Of a DNA stretch of 64,000 nt, positions 8,311 through 16,944 are shown one piece after another. Under the pieces are notes generated by a model. It ran no database searches. It worked only from the letters and a program-made list of their open reading frames with translations, and was not told the DNA's origin. Numbering within the stretch: the stretch's first letter is position 1; the number at the start of each line of letters is the position of its first letter. This DNA comes from Litoreibacter janthinus. GTDB lineage: Bacteria > Pseudomonadota > Alphaproteobacteria > Rhodobacterales > Rhodobacteraceae. A program made the position numbers and the translations under genes. The DNA is taken from NCBI RefSeq assembly GCF_900111945.1, contig NZ_FOYO01000001.1, positions 2,549,751-2,613,750 on the forward strand. Reading direction: 5' to 3'.

Positions 8311-9656
8311 TCTCCTGGAACTGGGTTGGCCGGGCCAGGTGCGATGATCTCATCCTTCCGCACGACCAAGATCGAATAGATGAACAACAGTGCGCCGATC
8401 ACCACAGCCAACCCCGCGCCAAAGCGCATCAAATAGAAGATCGACAAGCTGTCTTGGACTTCCATGTAGTAGTCACCGACGACCCGCTGCATATGCGTCT
8501 GGATCGTACCAGCAAAGGTCAGAACAAAGGTCATAAACGCCATGCCGCCTGTCATCAGCCAGAAGCTCGCCATGTTGAGCACCTGATTGTAAGGCTCCCG
8601 ACCGCGAAGCATCGGCATCGCATAGGTGAAGACTGCAAGGTTCAGCGCTACGTAAGCCCCGTAGAACGACAGGTGACCGTGGGCAGCAGTGATTTGCGTG
8701 CCGTGACTATAGAAGTTGACGCCATGCAACGTGTGCAAGAAGCCCCAGACCCCAGCCCCGAAGAACGCCACGGTGGACGAGCCCAAAGACCACAGCAACG
8801 CGGCCTTGTTGGGATGGTTCTTGCGGCCCTTCCAGACCATGACAAAGGCAAAGCTCATCATCAGGAAGAACGGGATCACCTCGAAAGTCGAGAAGATAGA
8901 ACCCACCCATTGCCAGTAACCCGGCAAGCCGATCCAGTAGAAGTGGTGACCTGTGCCAAGGATGCCGGAGAACAGCGCTGTGGCGACGATGACGTAGAGC
9001 CATTTCTCCACAATCTCACGGTCCACACCCGTCAACTTTAGCAGCAGGAAGGCTAGGATTGCGGCCATAACCAACTCCCATGTGGCTTCCACCCAGAGGT
9101 GAACCACGAACCACCAGTACATTTTGTCCAGGGACAGGTTGTCGGGGTTGATGAAGGCGAAAATCCACAACAGCGACAGCAGCCAAAGCCCCATCAGCAA
9201 CACATTGGTGATGGCCGTCTTCTTGCCCGCCAACACCGTCATCGAGATGTTGAACAAGAAGATCAGCGCCGCGACGAGGATGCCAAATTTAACCCAAAGC
9301 GGTTGTTCAAGGAACTCGCGCCCGCCGTGGATGCCCACTAGGTACGAACCAACTGCGCCCAGCGTGCCGACCATCAAGATGATCAGTTGCAGGTAGGCCA
9401 GTTTGACCGAGTAGAGTTCCCGTTCCGATTCCTCGGGCACAAGAAAGTAAGCGGCTCCGAAAAAGCCCAGCAGCAGCCAGACGATCAGCGCATTGGTGTG
9501 AATCATGCGAATAATGTTGAAGGGCAACAGTTCCGACAGGAAGTTGGGCGAAACGTAAATCCAGCCTGCAAGCAGCCCGCCCAGCACTTGGATGCCGAAC
9601 AACGCCATCGCGCAGACGAAATAGGCCAGCGCCACTTTTTGCGATTGATATTTCAT
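8307..9656 (-). CDS. norB: Nitric oxide reductase large subunit, cytochrome b (cNOR)
   Basis: 449 residues, about twelve transmembrane helices, haem-copper oxidase superfamily. Expected metal ligands are present: His53 (IHTNALIVW, haem b), His186 with Glu190 in VVHLWVEATWE (FeB region), His237-His238 in GTGHHFYW (FeB), His326/His328 in AAHGHLSFYG (haem b3/b). The cytochrome-c-linked form is shown by size and the norC gene upstream; there is no fused N-terminal quinol-oxidising extension. It reduces 2 NO to N2O with electrons from NorC at the periplasmic side of the inner membrane. Thirteen bases separate it from norC. Confidence 0.98.
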   Translation of the reverse strand: MKYQSQKVALAYFVCAMALFGIQVLGGLLAGWIYVSPNFLSELLPFNIIRMIHTNALIVWLLLGFFGAAYFLVPEESERELYSVKLAYLQLIILMVGTLGAVGSYLVGIHGGREFLEQPLWVKFGILVAALIFLFNISMTVLAGKKTAITNVLLMGLWLLSLLWIFAFINPDNLSLDKMYWWFVVHLWVEATWELVMAAILAFLLLKLTGVDREIVEKWLYVIVATALFSGILGTGHHFYWIGLPGYWQWVGSIFSTFEVIPFFLMMSFAFVMVWKGRKNHPNKAALLWSLGSSTVAFFGAGVWGFLHTLHGVNFYSHGTQITAAHGHLSFYGAYVALNLAVFTYAMPMLRGREPYNQVLNMASFWLMTGGMAFMTFVLTFAGTIQTHMQRVVGDYYMEVQDSLSIFYLMRFGAGLAVVIGALLFIYSILVVRKDEIIAPGPANPVPGE

Positions 9657-9668
9657 GATCGGGCCTCC

Positions 9669-10121
9669 TTAGCCTGCGTCATTGGGCGGCCAGCCCTGTG
9701 TGTCTGTTTGATCGGCCCAACGGAAAAACTCCGCCAGTCCACGAATCTCTTCATCGGTGAGGCCGAAGTCCGGCATCTGTCGACGGCCTTCGATCCCACT
9801 CGGTTGGCTCTCCATCCATGCCTTCAACGTCTCGAACGCGTCCTCCGGATCTTCCTGCACGCCCCAGCGGGTCATCACGTTGCCAAGTTCGGGAGCGAAA
9901 TACGCGCCCTCCCCGTGCAGCGTGTGGCAGTTGATGCAGGAGTTGCGCTCCCAGACATGCTTCCCAAGGACGACGTCCTCGCTCAGCGGCATTCCGGCAG
10001 TAGATGTTTGAACCACATATCTGTGGCTCTGGGCGGTCAGCACTACGAAGACGACGGCAAAGAATATCGAGCCCCCGTAAAAGATGTTGCGCGCCCGCGA
10101 TTTGGTCAGAATTTCAGCCAT
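9669..10121 (-). CDS. norC: Nitric oxide reductase cytochrome c subunit
   Basis: 150 residues. One N-terminal membrane anchor (about 13-30) is followed by a periplasmic cytochrome c domain with haem motif Cys62-Ile-Asn-Cys65-His66 and the likely distal ligand Met116 in RRQMPDFG. The start at ATG 10121 has AGGAGG nine bases upstream and the family N-terminus (MAEILTKSRARNIFYGG); a longer upstream frame would run through the regulatory box and is rejected. NorC passes electrons from pseudoazurin or cytochrome c to NorB. First gene of the leftward nor operon; an Fnr/NnrR-type box lies about 66 nt upstream. Confidence 0.97.
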   Translation of the reverse strand: MAEILTKSRARNIFYGGSIFFAVVFVVLTAQSHRYVVQTSTAGMPLSEDVVLGKHVWERNSCINCHTLHGEGAYFAPELGNVMTRWGVQEDPEDAFETLKAWMESQPSGIEGRRQMPDFGLTDEEIRGLAEFFRWADQTDTQGWPPNDAG

Positions 10122-10180
10122 GCTGTGGCCTCCTTGAACTCGGGGATGCCCAGCTTTAGCCCGCGCCACGACGGCCAAGT

Positions 10181-10194
10181 TTGCGCTGGCACAA
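10181..10194. promoter_or_regulatory. NnrR/Dnr-type box between norC and the DUF1858 gene
   Basis: TTGCGCTGGCACAA fits TTG-N8-CAA, with half-sites TTGCG and TTGTG (on the other strand). NnrR/Dnr regulators prefer such cytosine-containing variants of the FNR box. The centre lies about 66 nt from the norC start and 55 nt from the divergent DUF1858 start, so one site could serve both. The likely binder is the Crp/Fnr protein encoded next door. Site seen in the sequence; binding is inference. Confidence 0.6.
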
Positions 10195-10242
10195 CGTTTG
10201 AGACGGTGGAGAGGATAACCTGACCAATGAAAGGAACCACGC

Positions 10243-10458
10243 ATGCGCCGAGTTGATCTAGACAATCCGGATCTGCCGCTGGCCGATTTGCTAACGGAAT
10301 GGCCGCAGGTGATCCCGGTTTTCTTACGACGTCAGATGCTATGCGTTGGGTGTCTTGTCAGCCCGTTTCATACCGTGATTGATGCCTGCGCCGAGTATAA
10401 TCTCGACGAGGATATGTTCTTGGCCGAACTACGTGAAGCCATCGCAAACATTGCCTGA
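10243..10458 (+). CDS. DUF1858 redox-disulfide protein
   Basis: 71 residues, DUF1858 family (also called hybrid-cluster-protein-associated redox disulfide domain). The fold marker CVGC (residues 34-37, in RRQMLCVGCLVSPFHTV) gives the Cys-x-x-Cys pair; the rest matches the usual 'DACAEYNLDED' pattern for this small helical domain. GAAAGGAA precedes the ATG. Such proteins are often encoded near NO or nitrite metabolism genes and are thought to take part in thiol or iron-sulfur chemistry; no activity is established. It is divergent from norC across a shared Fnr-type box, so co-induction with the nor operon is likely. Confidence 0.85.
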   Translation: MRRVDLDNPDLPLADLLTEWPQVIPVFLRRQMLCVGCLVSPFHTVIDACAEYNLDEDMFLAELREAIANIA

Positions 10459-10467
10459 GGGACGGTC

Positions 10468-11199
10468 TTAGGCGCCTTGAGTCAGCATAACCAATGCATG
10501 GGGATCGCAAACCTTAATGCGTTTACGCTTGCTCTCGACAAGGCCCTTCTTCTCCCAGCCGCTGAGCAAGCGGCTAACGGTATGAAGGGTCGTCGCCGTC
10601 AATTCTGACAGGTCCTGTCGGGTGATCGGAAAATCAATCTCGATCCCGTCAGCGACTTTGCGGCCCGTCTGGTTAATCAGGCGAAGTATAGCGTTGGCCA
10701 CACGTTGTTCGACCTGTTGGGTCGCCATTTCGACGATCCGGGTGTTCATCTCACCAACGCGTAAACCGACGGTCTTATACGTCTCCGTTGCGAAGCCGTC
10801 ATATTCAGCCACGAACGTATCCCACAACCGCATGGGCCAACTGAGTGCCAAGCATTCTGCGGCGGTTATCGCGGTTGCTGGATAGGTATCGCGTCCAAGT
10901 GCGCGGGCAATACCAATCAGCTGTCCCGCTGGGATATGAAGCGATGTCACCTGTTCTCCTGTTGGGGTGATGCGCACCACACGCACATAGCCATCAAGCA
11001 GCATATAGAACCGCTCGGCGGCGTGCCCTTCCTCGAATATCGCGATGCCGGTCTCGTAGCGCCGCGAGGTCGCCTGATCCAGAATCGTGCGGATCTGGCG
11101 CTTGTCGAGCTTCGAGAAGGGCGGCAAATGCGTCAGCAGGCTCTCGTCGAGACGCGGCAATACTTTTCGGGGCGCTTGGTCTTCCATGCCAAACCTCAT
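10468..11199 (-). CDS. nnrR: Crp/Fnr-family regulator, NnrR/Dnr-like
   Basis: 243 residues with an N-terminal cyclic-nucleotide-binding-like domain (about 25-130), a dimerisation helix (about 140-175) and a C-terminal winged helix (recognition part TATTLHTVSRLLSGWEKKG, about 201-219). There is no FNR-type cluster of N-terminal cysteines (only Cys116 and Cys231), so it is not an iron-sulfur FNR. This fits the NnrR/Dnr group that senses NO, in Dnr via haem. An ATG four codons in (11187) has a better-spaced AGG and may be the real start. It sits between nor and nir genes, both of which carry matching TTG-N8-CAA sites. The gene symbol is by group and context, not proof of orthology. Confidence 0.85.
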   Translation of the reverse strand: MRFGMEDQAPRKVLPRLDESLLTHLPPFSKLDKRQIRTILDQATSRRYETGIAIFEEGHAAERFYMLLDGYVRVVRITPTGEQVTSLHIPAGQLIGIARALGRDTYPATAITAAECLALSWPMRLWDTFVAEYDGFATETYKTVGLRVGEMNTRIVEMATQQVEQRVANAILRLINQTGRKVADGIEIDFPITRQDLSELTATTLHTVSRLLSGWEKKGLVESKRKRIKVCDPHALVMLTQGA

Positions 11200-11264
11200 G
11201 CCACATCAATTGTAGCAAATCTATCTGCAACTGTCCGTCGGCGCGCCGACAATCGGCCAGAAGT

Positions 11265-11278
11265 TTGTTGTGGCTCAA
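11265..11278. promoter_or_regulatory. NnrR/FNR-type box upstream of pseudoazurin-nirK
   Basis: TTGTTGTGGCTCAA fits TTG-N8-CAA (half-sites TTGTT and TTGAG). The centre is about 73 nt upstream of the pseudoazurin ATG, so a transcription start about 42 nt downstream of the centre would leave a leader of about 30 nt, the usual class II Fnr geometry. A separate 14-bp palindrome GTCGGCGCGCCGAC lies at 11237-11250 and may be another operator or chance in GC-rich DNA. Confidence 0.55.
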
Positions 11279-11344
11279 ATAGCTGCCTTTTGAATCAACT
11301 ACCCTTGGGATCAAGCGATAATGCGATCTGAAAGGAACAATACA

Positions 11345-11776
11345 ATGATCCGCAAATTAGCAACAGCTCTGGCGCTCGTAGCTCTTATGGGGGGCGCAAG
11401 CTTTGCCGAGACCTTCGAAATTAAAATGATGAACAAGGGTTCTGATGGCGAACGGATGGTGTTTGAGCCTGCCTTCGTTCAGGCCGCCGCTGGCGACACG
11501 ATCCGCTTTGTAGCCACCAACAAAGGTCACAACGCTGAAATCAACAAAGGCATGATCCCTGAAGGAGCCGAAGCTTTCAAAGGCAAGGTGAACGAAGAAA
11601 TCGAGGTCACGCTGGATGTCGAAGGCGTCTACGGCGTGATCTGCAAACCCCACTACGCCATGGGGATGGTGATGACCATTGCCGTTGGCGACACCGAAGC
11701 CCCTGCCGACTTTCTTGAAGGCCGGGTGCCCCCAAAAGCCAAAGAGCGGTTCGAAGCTCAGCTCGGCAATCTCTAA
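11345..11776 (+). CDS. Pseudoazurin, periplasmic type 1 copper electron carrier
   Basis: 143 residues: signal peptide (cleavage after SFA, residue 21), then a cupredoxin with all type 1 ligands, His62 (KGHNAE), Cys100, His103 and Met108 in [10 protein letters not shown]. Spacing Cys-x2-His-x4-Met is exactly that of pseudoazurins. It shuttles electrons to copper nitrite reductase, and possibly to NorC, in the periplasm. The start has GAAAGGAA eight bases upstream; an earlier in-frame codon lacks this. nirK follows 59 nt downstream with no terminator, so they form one unit behind the Fnr-type box. Confidence 0.96.
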   Translation: MIRKLATALALVALMGGASFAETFEIKMMNKGSDGERMVFEPAFVQAAAGDTIRFVATNKGHNAEINKGMIPEGAEAFKGKVNEEIEVTLDVEGVYGVICKPHYAMGMVMTIAVGDTEAPADFLEGRVPPKAKERFEAQLGNL

Positions 11777-11835
11777 CAGCAATCCTTGCGGGGTCTGAGC
11801 AAACCAATCCCGCGCAAAAAAATATGGAGACTTCC

Positions 11836-13059
11836 ATGACCAAAATCATCAATCCAGGGCTTATGAAAACCAGCCGACGCAATGTGCTGCGCGGGTCCGT
11901 ACTCGCGGGCGCGGCGGCCATGACCGGCGCGAGTGCCGGCGCCATGATCAGACCGCGCGCGCCCAAGATGGAAGCGATCAACGCGACCTCGGCCAAGCTT
12001 TACAAAGCGGCCGCCCCGCAAGCCACAGAGAGCACCGCGAAACCCGCCGATCTGTCTGGTTACACACGCGTCAAGCAAGAACTGGTCGCACCACCCTTCG
12101 CCCCTGTCCATGAACAGGTCGCAACCGGCGGGCCAAAAATCGTCGAAATCACTATGGAAACCCAAGAGCGCCTGATGGTCGTCGACGAAGACACCGGCGC
12201 CGAAGTCTGGGCGCTGACCTATAACGGCTCGGTTCCCGGCCCGCTGATCATTGTCCACGAGGGCGACATGGTCGAATTGACCCTGCGCAACCCGAGCGAC
12301 AGCCAAATGGAGCACAACATCGACTTTCACGCCTCCACAGGTGCCTTGGGCGGCGGTGGTCTGACCCACGTTTTCCCGGGTGAGGAAACGGTGTTGCGCT
12401 GGAAAGCCACCAAGCCCGGCTGCTTCACCTATCACTGTGCACCTGGAGGGGCGATGATCCCTTATCACGTGACACACGGGATGAATGGCGCGGTCATGGT
12501 GCTACCACGTGACGGGTTAAAAGACGGGCAAGGAAATCCGCTAAAATACGACCGGATCGCCTATATCGGCGAGCAGGATTACTACCTGCCGATGGACGAG
12601 AACGGCGACTTCTTGACCTATGAGGTCGCTGGCGACGACTATTCCGACAGCCTTGACGCGATGCGCACACTGATCCCGACACACTCGGTATTCAACGGTG
12701 CCGTCGGCGCCTTGACCGGCGAAACCGCGTTGCGGGCGGCTGTTGGCGAGACCGTCTTGATGATCCACAACCAAGCCAACCGGGACTCGCGTCCACACTT
12801 GATCGGCGGACACGGTAACTTCGTCTGGGAATCTTCGTTCAGCGATGCACCACTCACCGGCATGGAGACATGGTTCGTGCGCGGCGGTAGCGCGGTGGCG
12901 GCGATGTATACCTTCGAGCAGCCCGGCGTTTACGCCTACGTCAACCACAACCTCATCGAAGGCGCCATGCTCGGGGCCACTGCACACTTCGTGGTCGAGG
13001 GCGAATGGGACAACGCTTTGATGGAGCAAGTTGTCGCTCCGCATAGCTTCGAAACCTGA
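11836..13059 (+). CDS. nirK: Copper-containing nitrite reductase NirK
   Basis: 407 residues. A Tat signal ([17 protein letters not shown], twin arginines) directs the folded protein to the periplasm. Two cupredoxin domains follow. Ligands: type 1 His160, Cys201, His211, Met216; type 2 His165, His200 and the later PHLIGGHG histidine; the catalytic Asp lies in HNIDFH. It reduces nitrite to NO as a homotrimer. A linker of about 60 residues between the Tat motif and the first domain is longer than in the best-studied enzymes. ATG 11836 is chosen over one 12 nt earlier because GGAGA then falls at the right distance. Followed by nirV 17 nt on. Confidence 0.98.
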   Translation: MTKIINPGLMKTSRRNVLRGSVLAGAAAMTGASAGAMIRPRAPKMEAINATSAKLYKAAAPQATESTAKPADLSGYTRVKQELVAPPFAPVHEQVATGGPKIVEITMETQERLMVVDEDTGAEVWALTYNGSVPGPLIIVHEGDMVELTLRNPSDSQMEHNIDFHASTGALGGGGLTHVFPGEETVLRWKATKPGCFTYHCAPGGAMIPYHVTHGMNGAVMVLPRDGLKDGQGNPLKYDRIAYIGEQDYYLPMDENGDFLTYEVAGDDYSDSLDAMRTLIPTHSVFNGAVGALTGETALRAAVGETVLMIHNQANRDSRPHLIGGHGNFVWESSFSDAPLTGMETWFVRGGSAVAAMYTFEQPGVYAYVNHNLIEGAMLGATAHFVVEGEWDNALMEQVVAPHSFET

Positions 13060-13076
13060 TCCTAAAGGACAAACCG

Positions 13077-13823
13077 ATGACCACCGCTGAAAGAAACAAA
13101 CTCCCGTCCCGAACACTGCTTCGTTTCGCGGCTTTGGGTCTTTTGGCGGCGGTCGCAGCCGGGGTTGCGCTCATGCAGCGCGGCCCCGATTTGACTGACC
13201 TTCCGGTCATGGCAGCCGCCCCAATCATCCTTCCAGATGGCTCCGCGCTCTACGTGCAACGACACGAAGTTACCGTTGCGGAATGGAATAAATGCGTGGC
13301 CCAAGGTGCTTGCGCCTTGAAACTACGGACACGCGCAGACCAAGACCCCGCGCTCACCCCTGCAACCGGACTGAGCTATGTTGACGTCCAACAGTACGTA
13401 AAGTGGATCAACGAGGTTTCGGGGCGCAGCTACCGCCTGCCGACCGCCAAAGAATGGAACCAGATGGCGCAATCCGTCTTGCCAAAAGTACAGGATCCCA
13501 TTTTCACCGACCCTTCCCTGACTTGGGCCTCAGCCTACCTCACCGAGGGCTTGGCGCCGCGTGCGCTCAAACCTCAGGGCAGTTTCTCAACATCGCCCGA
13601 AGGGGTCGTAGACCTCGACGGAAGCGTGTGGGAATGGACACAGGAATGCTACGCTGGTGTTGAAGACGGAATCGCTTCCGACCGTTGTCCCGCCTTCTTC
13701 GTCGGTGGTGAACACGTCGCCGCAATGTCTTACCTGATCCGAGATCCCGCCCGCGGCGGTTGCGCTGTTGGGACCCCGCCCGCTCATTTAGGCATGCGCT
13801 TGGTGTCGGACAAACCCGCCTAA
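13077..13823 (+). CDS. nirV: NirV, SUMF1/FGE-fold protein linked to NirK
   Basis: 248 residues: an N-terminal membrane anchor or uncleaved signal (about 16-35), then a formylglycine-generating-enzyme-like (SUMF1) domain with typical RLPTAKEWNQMA and DLDGSVWEWTQECYAG segments. The active cysteine pair of true FGE enzymes is not seen at the C-terminus (only RGGCAVG), so sulfatase activation is unlikely. nirV lies beside nirK in Rhodobacter sphaeroides strains; its role in nitrite reduction is unsettled. Good ribosome binding site AGGAC. Last gene of the pseudoazurin-nirK-nirV unit. Confidence 0.9.
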   Translation: MTTAERNKLPSRTLLRFAALGLLAAVAAGVALMQRGPDLTDLPVMAAAPIILPDGSALYVQRHEVTVAEWNKCVAQGACALKLRTRADQDPALTPATGLSYVDVQQYVKWINEVSGRSYRLPTAKEWNQMAQSVLPKVQDPIFTDPSLTWASAYLTEGLAPRALKPQGSFSTSPEGVVDLDGSVWEWTQECYAGVEDGIASDRCPAFFVGGEHVAAMSYLIRDPARGGCAVGTPPAHLGMRLVSDKPA

Positions 13824-13846
13824 CGCTCGGTAGTATTTCGAATTAG

Positions 13847-14089
13847 GCCTCTTATGACGCGTCAAACAATCGACTGACGGAAGTCCAACACGCGCCGCGT
13901 TTCCAGCCATTTATGTTGTCGTGCGAACGTGAAGAATGCCACGCGGTCTTGAAGTTGACGCCTGCCCTACTCACAGCCATCAATCGCGGCTATGTTCTGG
14001 AGGCCAACGTCCAAACCTCAAGTTCACGCGAAACCCTCGACCTTGAACTCGGTTTAACGGGTTTCACCAATGCGCATGACAGCGTTTAA
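13847..14089 (+). pseudogene. Probable remnant of an IalB-like secreted protein
   Basis: An open frame behind an in-frame TAG at 13844-13846 has no plausible start until an ATG at 13913 without a ribosome binding site; from there 58 codons remain. The end, LDLELGLTGFTNAHDSV, resembles the closing strand of invasion-associated locus B (IalB) family proteins, which typically end near an 'LSLAGFTAGYDAV' type motif. CEREEC upstream recalls their paired cysteines. No signal peptide or N-terminal half is found. Best read as the 3' end of a deleted gene at the edge of the nir cluster. Family match is by eye and weak. Confidence 0.4.
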
Positions 14090-14150
14090 TTTCGGCGCGC
14101 AATTTCGGGGCCTTTGGACAACGACAGCCGCCAGACGATCCCGCGCAGCG

Positions 14151-14906
14151 CTAGAAGTTGTCCTTGCGCTTTCGCAATTCGGCAAACACCTCCGCATCGC
14201 TCGCGTTTTCCATGTGCAGATGATTGCGAATTTTGGCATCGGAGCACCGCAGGAACGGATTTGTCGCCAATTCCGCTGCGATGGTGGATGGAACTGTTGG
14301 ATCCCCCTGATCGCGAAGCTGTTCGACTTCTATGGCGCGGTTACGCAAAGCTAGATTTTCGGGGTCGACAGAAAGCGCGAATTTGGCATTGGACATGGTG
14401 TATTCATGAGAGCAGTAAACTCTGGTCTGCTCGGGCAAATCCATCAGCTTTTGCAAACTGGTCCACATGTCAGCGGCCGCCCCCTCAAAAAGCCGACCGC
14501 AGCCCATAACAAACAGCGTATCACCCGTAAACACCACGCCATCAGAGGCGATATGGTAATTCAGCATGTCCATTGTGTGACCGGGAGTATGGATCACCGA
14601 CACATCCCGCCCCGCGAACTGGAAACTGTCGCCGCCTGACAGAACATGATCAATCCCGTCGATCCCCGCAGGCCCAAATACACCGGCACCGGATGACACC
14701 TTCAGCGCCGCCAGACCGGTGATGTGGTCATGGTGGTGGTGGGTGACCCAAATCTGGGTTGGTGTCCAACCGGTCTCAGCAATGGCCGACTGGTAGGACG
14801 GACCGTGCCCGACATCAATCGCTGCAGTTTCCCCCGTTTTGGGGTCATGGATCAACACCCCGTAGTTTTCGAGCGGTGGATGCGGGAATTGATGTATCTG
14901 TAGCAT
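14151..14906 (-). CDS. gloB: Hydroxyacylglutathione hydrolase (glyoxalase II)
   Basis: 251 residues, metallo-beta-lactamase fold. The binuclear metal motif THHHHDH is at about residues 54-60, followed by HTPGHT, GDTLFVMGCGRLFEG and the C-terminal SHEY/NPFLR elements that define glyoxalase II and bind glutathione thioester. It hydrolyses S-lactoylglutathione to lactate and glutathione in methylglyoxal detoxification. Start ATG 14906 has GGAGG at good spacing; a longer frame is rejected. Monocistronic or co-transcribed with the aldolase gene behind whose end it starts (66-nt gap). Confidence 0.95.
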   Translation of the reverse strand: MLQIHQFPHPPLENYGVLIHDPKTGETAAIDVGHGPSYQSAIAETGWTPTQIWVTHHHHDHITGLAALKVSSGAGVFGPAGIDGIDHVLSGGDSFQFAGRDVSVIHTPGHTMDMLNYHIASDGVVFTGDTLFVMGCGRLFEGAAADMWTSLQKLMDLPEQTRVYCSHEYTMSNAKFALSVDPENLALRNRAIEVEQLRDQGDPTVPSTIAAELATNPFLRCSDAKIRNHLHMENASDAEVFAELRKRKDNF

Positions 14907-14972
14907 TACAGTCCTCCGGGAATTGCTATTTGACTGACAGGCGTAGAATTCCATGCAGCCCAATACAAGTGG

Positions 14973-15728
14973 CTAAGCTTTTGGACGCGGTACAGAGCGC
15001 ATCGCGCCGCTCAGCAAAGCGACATCAGATGCGATTGCGATCATGCGCGCGCCCTTGTCGACATAGTGCTGCGCTCTCTGTGCGTCGAAGCTCAGGCATC
15101 CTGCGATCTTACCCGATGCCGCGATGCGTTCCAAAGCGTTGTCAATTGCTGCGCGCACCGGTGCCGCATCCAGATCGTGCAAATACCCCATAGACGCTGC
15201 CAGATCGGCAGGACCGATAAACACACCGTCCACGCCCTCGGTGGCGCAGATCGCATCCAGATTATCCAGCGCAGTCGCGCTCTCGGCTTGCACCATCAGG
15301 CAGACGCGGTCGTTGGCTTGAGACATGTAATCCGTGTCATGGTCGTAGCCAGACGCCCGCACGATCGAAGCCCCGATGCCCCGCGTCCCGCTGGGAAACT
15401 GTTGGGACGGGTATCGCATGGCACAGGCCAGATCAAAGGCCTGCTCTGGCGTATCGACCATGGGAACAACGACTGTATGCAGCCCCAAATCCAGAACCTG
15501 TTTGATCATCCAGCTTTCAGCGTGAGGGATGCGAACGCAGGCATCATTCCCAAGCACGCGCGCCTGTGCCGCGATGGTGGCAATGTCATAGTGTCCATGC
15601 TCTGCGTCGATCAGGCACCAATCAAATCCCGATGTGGCCGCGATCTCGGCAGAGGCGACGTTGCCAAGGCCCAACCAGATACCGGATTGGACCTTTCCAG
15701 CGACAAGTCGTGATTTGAGTGACCCCAT
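14973..15728 (-). CDS. HpcH/HpaI-type class II aldolase
   Basis: 251 residues, HpcH/HpaI aldolase/citrate lyase family, TIM barrel with divalent metal. Typical pieces are CLIDAEHGHYD, VRIPHAE, QAESATALDNLDAI (metal Glu) and GVFIGPADLAASMG (metal Asp). Family members cleave 2-keto-3-deoxy or 4-hydroxy-2-oxo acids to pyruvate plus an aldehyde. The substrate cannot be read from sequence. It is divergent from a dctPQM TRAP transporter, suggesting the transporter brings in an acid that this enzyme breaks down. Start at ATG 15728 with AAAGGGAT; a longer frame lacks support. Confidence 0.88.
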   Translation of the reverse strand: MGSLKSRLVAGKVQSGIWLGLGNVASAEIAATSGFDWCLIDAEHGHYDIATIAAQARVLGNDACVRIPHAESWMIKQVLDLGLHTVVVPMVDTPEQAFDLACAMRYPSQQFPSGTRGIGASIVRASGYDHDTDYMSQANDRVCLMVQAESATALDNLDAICATEGVDGVFIGPADLAASMGYLHDLDAAPVRAAIDNALERIAASGKIAGCLSFDAQRAQHYVDKGARMIAIASDVALLSGAMRSVPRPKA

Positions 15729-15830
15729 AACAATCCCTTTCAGAGCAAAAATCGGTTGAACCCGCTTAGATTTAATCACATGCTCTGTCTCACAAAAATG
15801 GATGAAATACATCCTGTCTGGGAGGACTCT

Positions 15831-16844
15831 ATGAACAAACTTTTGAAAACCACCTCGGTGGTGGCGCTGACTTTTTCATTTGTTGGCGAAGCGGCAGCAA
15901 CTGAATGGAACGTCTCTGTTTGGGGTAAACGTCGCGCGTTTACCGAGCATGTCGAAAAGCTGGCCGAGCTGGTCTCCGCGAAGACCAACGGCGACTTCAC
16001 AATGAATGTCAGCTACGGCGGGCTGTCAAAGAACACCGAAAACCTTGACGGCATTTCCATCGGGGCCTTCGAGATGGCCCAGTTCTGCGCCGGCTATCAC
16101 CGTGACAAGAACCGCGTGATTACCGTGCTGGAACTGCCGTTCCTCGGCGTCGCCAACCTTGAAGAGGAAGTCGCGGTTTCCAACGCGGTCTATGCACACC
16201 CCGCAGCCGCCGAAGAGATGGCGCAGTGGAATGCCAAGCTGCTGATGACTTCGCCCATGCCGCAATACAACCTTGTCGGCACTGGCGAGCCTCGCAACAC
16301 ACTTGCATCCATGTCGGGTATGCGCGTTCGCGCAACGGGCGGCCTTGGCGATGCTTTCAAAGCTGTCGGCGCGGTTCCCACCTCGGTCACCTCGTCCGAG
16401 GCCTATCAGGCGATGGAATCCGGTGTTGTTGATACGGTGGCTTTTGCCCAACACGCGCACCTGTCCTTTGGTACGATCAATCAGGCCGACTGGTGGACCG
16501 CCAACCTGAACCCCGGCACTGTGAACTGCCCTGTTGTTGTGAACATCGACGCCTACGAGTCCCTGAGCGACGAGCATCGCGCCGCATTGGACAGCTCAGT
16601 TGACGAGGCAATCGCGTATTACCTCGAAAACTACGGCAAGCTGCTGGAGAAATGGGACTCTGTTCTGGCTGAGAAGAACGTGACCAAGGTCGAAATCAGC
16701 GATGACGTTCTGAAAGAGTTCCGTGCAACTGCCGCCGATCCGATCCGCGACGCTTGGATCAAGGACATGGAGGCCCAAGGCATTCCGGGTCAGGAGTTAT
16801 ATGATCTGGTAGAGAAAACGCTGGCTGAAAAACGCGGTAGCTAA
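15831..16844 (+). CDS. dctP: TRAP transporter substrate-binding protein (DctP family)
   Basis: 337 residues: signal peptide (cleavage after AAA near 23), then a DctP-type periplasmic binding protein. The conserved MRVRATGGLGDAFKAVGAVP block carries the arginine that grips the substrate carboxylate, and SSEAYQAMESGVVDTV follows. GGAGG precedes ATG 15831. First gene of dctPQM and divergent from the aldolase gene. Substrate unknown; a carboxylic acid is expected from the family. Confidence 0.93.
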   Translation: MNKLLKTTSVVALTFSFVGEAAATEWNVSVWGKRRAFTEHVEKLAELVSAKTNGDFTMNVSYGGLSKNTENLDGISIGAFEMAQFCAGYHRDKNRVITVLELPFLGVANLEEEVAVSNAVYAHPAAAEEMAQWNAKLLMTSPMPQYNLVGTGEPRNTLASMSGMRVRATGGLGDAFKAVGAVPTSVTSSEAYQAMESGVVDTVAFAQHAHLSFGTINQADWWTANLNPGTVNCPVVVNIDAYESLSDEHRAALDSSVDEAIAYYLENYGKLLEKWDSVLAEKNVTKVEISDDVLKEFRATAADPIRDAWIKDMEAQGIPGQELYDLVEKTLAEKRGS

Positions 16845-16857
16845 GCAACCTGTCATC

Positions 16858-16887
16858 CCGCGCCTTTGGACTGCTCTGAAGGCGCGG
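16858..16887 (+). terminator. Intercistronic hairpin between dctP and dctQ
   Basis: CCGCGCCTT and AAGGCGCGG form a perfect 9-bp stem with a 12-nt loop, 14 nt after the dctP stop and without a T-run. Such hairpins usually stabilise or terminate part of the dctP message, giving more binding protein than membrane subunits. Function inferred. Confidence 0.6.
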
Positions 16888-16944
16888 TGACTTGCATCTA
16901 ACAATAAGAGCCGCCTGCCTTGGCGGCCATTGGGGGAGACAGCC

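Noticed and set aside
8121..9041. 306-codon rightward frame across norQ/norB
   Set aside because: Antisense to two well-supported genes and has no domain or ribosome binding site.
3345..13823. Whole denitrification block as a mobile element
   Set aside because: No integrase, transposase, terminal repeats or tRNA-derived attachment sequence could be found at either border, although a remnant gene and a featureless stretch lie at the edges.
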